Assembly: GCA_037176885.1 (NCBI GenBank)
Contig: JAWWNJ010000004.1
Span: forward strand, 1,054,001 to 1,118,000
DNA length: 64,000 nt
Source: Favolaschia claudopus
Taxonomy: Eukaryota; Basidiomycota; Agaricomycetes; Agaricales; Mycenaceae
Direction: 5' to 3'
The notes under the pieces are model-generated. The model was not told the DNA's origin. It saw nothing but the letters and a program-made list of their open reading frames with translations, and ran no database searches. A program made the position numbers and the translations under genes. The stretch's first letter is position 1. Each line of letters begins with the position of its first letter. This document shows, one piece after another, positions 57,989 through 64,000 of this stretch.

Positions 57989-60665
57989 CTAGAAGCGACC
58001 GTAGACGGGGGTGCCGTCGATGACGGTCGCGACGACTTTGGTGGAGAGAACTCTGTTCGCTGCAACTGTCATGATGTCTTGAGACAGTATCACGAAGTCG
58101 GCACGTTTTCCTGCTTCGAGGGAGCCCAAGGTAGATTCCGTGAAAGAAGCATAAGCGGGATCTATGGTCATTCCTAGCAAGAGGATTAGAAAAACCATTC
58201 GTCAAGTAGTCAAAGCGGTTTCACCTCTGAGAGCCTCCTGGCGCGTCAAGCGTTGCTCCGGGAACCTGTCCACGAAATCAGGATTTGGCAGCAATGACAA
58301 ATAAAGTGATATTGACCATCCCTCAGAGCCATGGGGCGACTTTCCATCAGCAGAAAGCCGGGTAATCGCAGCATAGAATCCGAACAACGGATTGGGGGAC
58401 TCGACAGGAAAATCGGAGCCCAATGCGATCCTGGCACCACTGTCTATGATGGAGCGGAAAGCATAAAGGTTTTTGATGCGTTCCGGACCCTGAACTTAGG
58501 GTAAAAGGCCGCAAATAACCACTCAGACAGAGCACATACCAGACGATCTTCCGCATACCACATGTCGCTAATTCTGGACCAACAAATGAAGCAGAAATTA
58601 GCAGGGCACATGAAGGACTTACGCATGAGTCGGCTGAACACTGGCGATCACTATTCACGGCTTGTGAATATGAAGACTGCACTATAACGATGAATTTTAC
58701 CTCCGAGCTTGCCCAAACGCACTCTGTCAGCCTGAGTTATGATTTGCGCATGTTCAAGCCGGGGCCGAGAGGCACTGATATTAACGCCTTCCAAGCAAGC
58801 TTCGAAGACGTCCAGAATGATGCCGTTTGCACGATCACCTATGGCATGAATATTCTAGATATAAAACATAGCTGTTAATTTTGCGAATGGAAAGCATGTT
58901 GTTGAAACTCACCACCTGCCATCCGTCTCTCAAGAAGAGAGGCAGCCAATGATGAAGGACGTCCGCCGATATGCGCATGGCCCCATTCGTCGTGTGGTCA
59001 TCTGCGTACGGTTCGTAGAGCTGCGGGAAGGGAAAATTGATACCAAACAATTATTTCGATATCAAATCGACGTACCGCGGCACCACTGGTGCGAAGGGCG
59101 CCTATTTTCACGGATTAATCAGCGCTTCGGACGATAGAAGGGAAAGCCACCATCAGTAAAAATCTTGACACTACGAGCATTAAGCCTTCCATTTCCCGCG
59201 TCGATGATGGGTTTCGTCGTGTTCCCCCAGTATTCAACATTTTCATCAAAATAGGTCATGCCATAGATTCGAATCTATGAGACAAGAAAGGGCATCTTCA
59301 GAACTCGAGCTAGGCGTCAGAGAGATCTATCTTACCGGCAGTTTATTTTGCTCTGCTTGCCTGCCCGCGAAATCAAACCCTTGGTGCACAATTCCAAGGT
59401 TCCGTTACGCACTTAGCAAAGAACTCGAGCGAGATGGGGTTCAAACCCGCGTCGTGAACGGAAGTTAAGCCCATAGCCACGACATCTTGAACGGCAATAG
59501 AGAAGCGCCGGCTCAGGTCATCATCAGTCAGCGGAGGCTGAAAGATGAGGTCCTGTGCATTGTCCAGAAACATTCCTAATGCAATGATCAAAAGAGAAGT
59601 GAAGTCGAAAAGGGAAAAATCAACCGTTAGGATGGCCGGCTTCATCACGGATAATCAACCCGCCGTCGACAACCTCTGGGAATGGGGCACTACTGACCAC
59701 AACTTTGGAGGAGACCCAGAGGGCGTGGCAATCTTTGCTTTGCAAGATGCTGTCCGGGTTGCATTATTCGGCTGCAGAAACAAGACAATGATGATATCGC
59801 ACATTGGGCGACCTTGAAGGACGGGATCCGAGTCTAAATCGTCCTGTGATTTGTTTCAAACGGTTCAGTAATTCCGGCGCCTGTACAGGAACAGAAAACA
59901 CGAACAGCGGAAGGCCACCTGGAGGTTGGCCAGACAGTGTGATCCCATCCGCCACCAAGCACATAAGCGCTCATATTCTTCTGGATTTCGGGATGAGCCA
60001 AAATATATTCTCTCACTCGTGCTACAGTTTCTATTGAAGAACCGTCAAAACCTGAGAGTTTGTGATTTCCGAAACATACCCTTGATGTCTTTCGTACCCT
60101 CTAGGGCTAATTCGCGACTGGCACCATACTCCAAAATGTGACCATGAGCGTCTAACAAAACGTGGTATCAAGATACACTTGGGTTATCCGCAGCAACGAA
60201 CCGCTGAGACCGGGTACAATGATTGATCCTGGAGGGATGTAGCGAACTTGAAGCTCACTGTGTGGGACTTGAGATTTCCAATGAAGCTGGATTTCCTCTG
60301 CAAACACTTGAGGAACTCTGGGGGAAAACCTAGTTTTTTCATGGTGACCAACCCAGAGACCCAGTACTGGCTATATGTCCTTCAGCGACAACGATGCACT
60401 GTGTCTGAGAGTTTTGAGCATCTACAGTGTAGACCTTTGCCTCGCTTGAACACAACGCATACGGGGTCGCATAGTTGATAGAACCGCCGAAGAAAGGTTT
60501 CGAGAAGAAAACCAGCAGGGCCGACAATCCTAGAGCACCGAGTAAAATCCAGAATGAGTTTGCAGACTTGGGGGATGTCTCGGGTGAAACGTGTTCTTTA
60601 GCTAGGACTGCAGCGTTCTTGGGAGCAGCAGGTCCAGCCGAAACTGGGCGCTGGCGCAACGACAT
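57989..60665 (-). CDS. Membrane-anchored YtcJ-type amidohydrolase
   Basis: Multi-exon gene for an amidohydrolase family 3 enzyme. The start MSLRQRPVSAGPAAPKNAAV leads to one membrane segment (WILLGALGLSALLVFF, about residues 43-58) with a short positive cytosolic tail, so the catalytic part probably faces the lumen or outside. Family blocks: SIIVPGLSDAHGHILEYGAS (HxH metal site), VLGGGWDHTVWPTSRWPSA, DVVAMGLTSVHDAGLNPISL, SVKIFTDGALRTGGAALYEP, VHAIGDRANGIILDVFE, RLEHAQIITQADR and ALGSDFPVESPNPLFGFYAA (Asp). The substrate is unknown; relatives act on amides, N-acyl compounds or lactam-like substrates. It diverges from HRD1. Confidence 0.88.
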
Positions 60666-61077
60666 GAGGCCGTAGAATGCGAGTCAAAGGGGGGGGAACA
60701 GGGAGTAAGAGAGGGATGGGGGAAGGTTTAAATAGCTTCGCATGGAGATTTCTGCCAGGAAAAAGCATATACACGCCGACGGTGCCCGGCGCTTTTTTTT
60801 TGCTGTGGCATTTCAATATAAGCGCGCGAGATAGACGCCGGCAAAGTTTGAATTTCAATGGGGTGAGGTGATAGAAAAAGAGATGAATAGATGGGTTGAG
60901 ATGAAACAATCTATGAACACTAATAGCGGCGGGTAGATGCGATATCGAGGGAGCTGCAAGTCGTAGAGCAGAATCAAGAACAACTCAGACTGTAGGCGCT
61001 AAAATCGGACCGTAAAGCCGAGGGACGGACGTGTACGTGTCGTGTCGTGTCCGTTTTGTAGTCACCACTCTTCCTCG
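60666..61077. promoter_or_regulatory. Shared upstream region, amidohydrolase and HRD1
   Basis: The 412-bp gap separates two divergent start codons. It holds a C/T- and G-rich stretch, an eight-T tract near 60,793 and the palindromic CGTGTACGTGTCGTGTCGTG near 61,028. No gene is seen in it; it should carry both promoters. Confidence 0.4.
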
Positions 61078-63757
61078 ATGCCGTTGGCGCAACAGCTGCG
61101 TGAACGGACGCTGGCGCTTACAGGGTCCATTGGATCCCATAGACTTGCCCTATACTCCCTTTTCTCTCTCTTCGGTGTAGTTGCTGCAGTAGCAAATGCC
61201 CTCCGGAATCACAGCAACTTCTATTCTGTCGCCATTTATCTTTCAAAGAGCAGCCGCAGTGTTCTGGTACGATTTCCGGCTCGCATCTCCTCTCCATCTC
61301 AAGTCAACGCGTGTCAGATCCTCGCCAACTTTAGTTTCCTGGTCGCTTTGTTGGCCGCTCATGTCGTTCAGAAAATCTTCTTTGGTGCACTCCGACCAAG
61401 CGAGATCGAGGTTTGTTTCCAGCTTCATTGCCAACATCTCTTCCTCAACCTGCCTGTCAGCGGCTCTACGATCGTCTCTGGTTCTTCATCACCGAATCCC
61501 TGCTAGCGTTTACCATCTTTCGGGATGAATTCGATGCAACTTTTGTTGCCATGTTCGGCTTCTTGTTATTCGTCAAGTCCTTCCACTGGATCGCAGGGGA
61601 CAGGATTGAATGGGTTTGTGCTGCTCCACGACCTCTCATATCACTCTGACGTTATTAAGATGGATCAACGTCCATATCCCGGACCCTCACTCCTCTTCCA
61701 TGTCCGAATGACAGGCCTGTTTCTCATTCTCTGGGTGACTGACCTTCTGGTCTTCATGATCGCCGTGGACAGCACTCTGGCACATGGTATTAGTGGTATG
61801 GTTCTATTCGCCAGTGAGGTTGGTAATCTTTTCATGTTTTTCTACATTTACATTCGTCTGATGCGGCCTAGTATGGCATTCTCATGGCTACTGTCGTCAA
61901 CACTGCGGCCAAGTATCTTCTCTGCACCTATGAGCTTCGTCGTGCTGGTCAAAGAGGCGGCGAGAATGCTCCTCCTTGGGAAAATAAAAGCATGTGGGTA
62001 TTTTACATCGAATTGGCCACCGGTGAGCCCCCTTCTCTGAGTGGTGTTATTCAAACTCAGTATCGTGCTCTAGACTTCCTCAAGTTGACGACCTATCTCG
62101 TGTTCTTCATCATCATCATGACATTCTATGGCATTCCCTTGAACATCCTGCGGGACGTCTATGTCACAGGCCGTTCTCTTGTCACCCGTCTCCGTTCCCT
62201 CCACCGCTACCAGACAGCCACCCGTAATATGGATGAACGTTACCCCAACGCAACAGAAGCAGAAATGGCTGCCATGAGCGATCACACATGTATCATTTGC
62301 CGTGAAGAGATGATCTTACCCCCTCCGCCTCAGAATAACGACGCACCCCCACCCCCGTCCGAAGGTCCGAATACTACTCCGAAGAAGTTGCCCTGTGGCC
62401 ACATTTTTCACTTCTACTGTCTTCGTTCCTGGCTCGAACGTCAGCAAAGCTGTCCTACCTGGTGATTGATTTCTATTCACGGTTGCGAATTCCCGCACTC
62501 ATAATGTTTCTTAGTCGCCGCAACGTCCTCGAAGACACTCCCCCGCGGGCTGCTGCTGCAGCCCCACAGCCGCCGGTTCCTGGCGCTGCTCCGCAACCTC
62601 CGAACGGTGCAGGAAACCCGAATGCTTTCGGAAATAATCCTCTGGGCTTGGTGGGCCGTCTGTTTGCTCCACCAGGGCAACCGCAACCTCGGCAACCTGG
62701 GCCCGTTCATCAAAATAATTTAGCGCTCAATGGTCAAAATGCTCCGGGTCAGCCCATTGTCATTGAATATCATTTCCAGTATCCAGTTGCCCGCCAACAA
62801 GGTCCAATGCCGCCTGCCGCGCCGCAATTCCAAGGGTTCCCAGGTCCCGGAGGAGCATGGCAACCTTGGCCTCAGGGCGACGGGGTACTCCCTGCCGAGC
62901 TTCCCCAAGCCGTTCCCAACGAGGCCGGTGCCCCAGCCGTGGATGAACCAATATCCGAACCTCCCGCTACCTCAAACACAGCTCCAGACAATGATCTTCC
63001 TGCTTCCGAAACAGGTTCAAGTACACCTTCGAATGCAAGAGAAGCAGCTGCACTCGCGGCTCTTCGGCGATTGAATAGCCAGCGGCCTTCCCCTACTGCA
63101 ACCAACCCTTCGCAGACAGATACTACAACCACCTCTGCACCGACATCCGCTCCGACCACTTCTTCGCATACAGCTGCTCCGACACAACCCGCCGAAACGT
63201 CTGACTCGCCATCGACTTCTGGTACTCCAGGCCGACGTGTCGACGTGCCTCACCTGATTCCGATGTACGATTACTCTGTCCCCGGCCTCCATGCGAATCC
63301 AACACTCAACCGACCCGTCATACCCGGAACTCACGTCCCGTCGCCATCTATCCCCTCCAGTACACAGTCCGGATACTTCAGACGCCCAGTTGCACGAGGA
63401 CCTGCACCTGATCCGCGCTACCAACAACGTCCGCCTCTGTCGCAGCTACCACCCACACTAACCGAAGAGCAATTAGCGCTCATGGACAGCGTGACGAGAG
63501 AAGCTATCGATGAGCGTCTCAGAGTACTGGAAGGGGTTTCGAGTGCGGTATATCGCTGTATTGACGATCTGATGAGGATGCGGAGCGCCCTGCCTATCTC
63601 AACGGCAGCGGCTGGCCCTGTCCCCGGCCCGTCCCACAGGGAGGTGCCTCCGACTACAGGAGCACCAACGCCGAGTACCCCCGCTGACACCGCTGCGCCA
63701 GTGCTGAATGTTGTGAATCCAGAAGGACCTGGAGGGGAAGCACCTCCGGAGGGCTAG
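61078..63757 (+). CDS. HRD1: HRD1, ER-associated degradation E3 ligase
   Basis: The start MPLAQQLRERTLALTGSIGS leads to several hydrophobic segments (LALYSLFSLFGVVAAVANAL, LANFSFLVALLAAHVVQKIF, ESLLAFTIFRDEFDATFVAM, TGLFLILWVTDLLVFMIAVD, LKLTTYLVFFIIIMTFYGIP), the multi-spanning part of HRD1. The RING-H2 finger follows: CIICREEM, a Pro-rich insert, then LPCGHIFHFYCLRSWLERQQ SCPTCRR, with the last exon border between CPT and CRRNVLED. HRD1 ubiquitinates misfolded ER proteins with Hrd3 and Der1. A Pro/Ala/Gly-rich tail of about 400 residues ends in a short conserved-looking helix (LTEEQLALMDSVTREAIDER) before the stop. It diverges from the amidohydrolase and converges on the last gene. Confidence 0.93.
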
Positions 63758-63793
63758 ACGAAACTGTGTACGCCTTCGCGCACGAGTAAATAA

Positions 63794-64000
63794 TTAATTA
63801 ACAGTCTTGAGAAGTACATTGAGCCTCTCTTTGACCATGTCGGAGTCTACTGTAGATTTGTCGACGATAGTGTAAAACACTTTGAAAACGTTTCCTAGCT
63901 TTTTCCGTGGGTCATCGGAAGGGTTAGACGGGACATCCGCGATGATTTTGCTCAAAATATCGTCAACCTCGGCCTCAGATAGAGTAGGAGGAAGAAATTG
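63794..64000 (-). CDS. YqeY/AIM41-like protein, 3' end (partial)
   Basis: The minus frame runs off the right edge. The visible C-terminal 68 residues read QFLPPTLSEAEVDDILSKII, then ADVPSNPSDDPRKKLGNVFK, then VFYTIVDKSTVDSDMVKERL and a short tail. The pattern FLPPxLSEAExDxIL followed by a Lys-rich helix and (L)G.VFK.FY..VDKS.V is what I expect from GatB/YqeY-type proteins such as mitochondrial AIM41, involved in tRNA amidation in relatives. The 5' part lies outside the window, so the call is tentative; a subunit of another helical complex is possible. Its stop is only 36 bp from the HRD1 stop. Confidence 0.45.
   Translation of the reverse strand, partial: QFLPPTLSEAEVDDILSKIIADVPSNPSDDPRKKLGNVFKVFYTIVDKSTVDSDMVKERLNVLLKTVN

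Overview
This is nuclear DNA of a filamentous basidiomycete, most likely an Agaricomycete mushroom. The evidence is dense intron-rich genes with short introns (about 48-60 bp, GT..AG, one GC..AG), closest family resemblance to basidiomycete proteins, and typical fungal genes: class IV chitin synthase, HbrB, RGP1, OPI10, QRI7 and a DUF3684 protein. The species cannot be named from sequence alone.

The window has two halves. Bases 1 to about 13,300 are gene-poor and hold decayed accessory DNA: a fragment resembling a TET/JBP-type dioxygenase, a possible T5orf172-like fragment, the end of a Ty1/copia retroelement (RNase H tail, polypurine tract, start of the 3' LTR), a pseudogene broken by stops and frameshifts (about 5740-6990), and then a 3 kb stretch (about 7140-9910) with about nine diverged copies, all in one orientation, of a small element with complementary ends and a T-arm-like hairpin. 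A degenerate minisatellite, a CA microsatellite and a GAAATTTC-rich AT block follow.

From about 13,380 to the right edge the window is gene-dense. In order: CDKN3-like phosphatase (-), RTF1 of the Paf1 complex (+), OPI10/Hikeshi (+), RGP1 (-), class IV chitin synthase (+), a very large DUF3684 protein with an Hsp90-type ATPase start and an HEIAH motif at its end (+), queuine tRNA-ribosyltransferase accessory subunit (+), a leucine-rich protein (-), SKI3 (+), a LETM1-family protein (-), lunapark (+), ribosomal protein uL14/RPL23 (-), a small unknown protein (+), the TORC2 subunit HbrB/Bit61 (-), QRI7 (+), the RAD54B/RDH54 translocase (+), methylenetetrahydrofolate reductase (-), a membrane-anchored YtcJ-type amidohydrolase (-), HRD1 (+), and the 3' end of a probable YqeY/AIM41-like gene (-).

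The gene half is housekeeping: transcription and RNA turnover (RTF1, SKI3), tRNA modification (QTRT2, QRI7), secretory and ER functions (RGP1, lunapark, HRD1, chitin synthase), mitochondria (LETM1, QRI7, AIM41-like), folate metabolism and recombination. Genes sit mostly in divergent and convergent pairs with gaps of tens to a few hundred bases; the tightest divergent pair has start codons only 52 bp apart. No biosynthetic cluster or operon-like system is seen. The least explained items are the short-element cluster and the ATPase/metallopeptidase-like DUF3684 protein.
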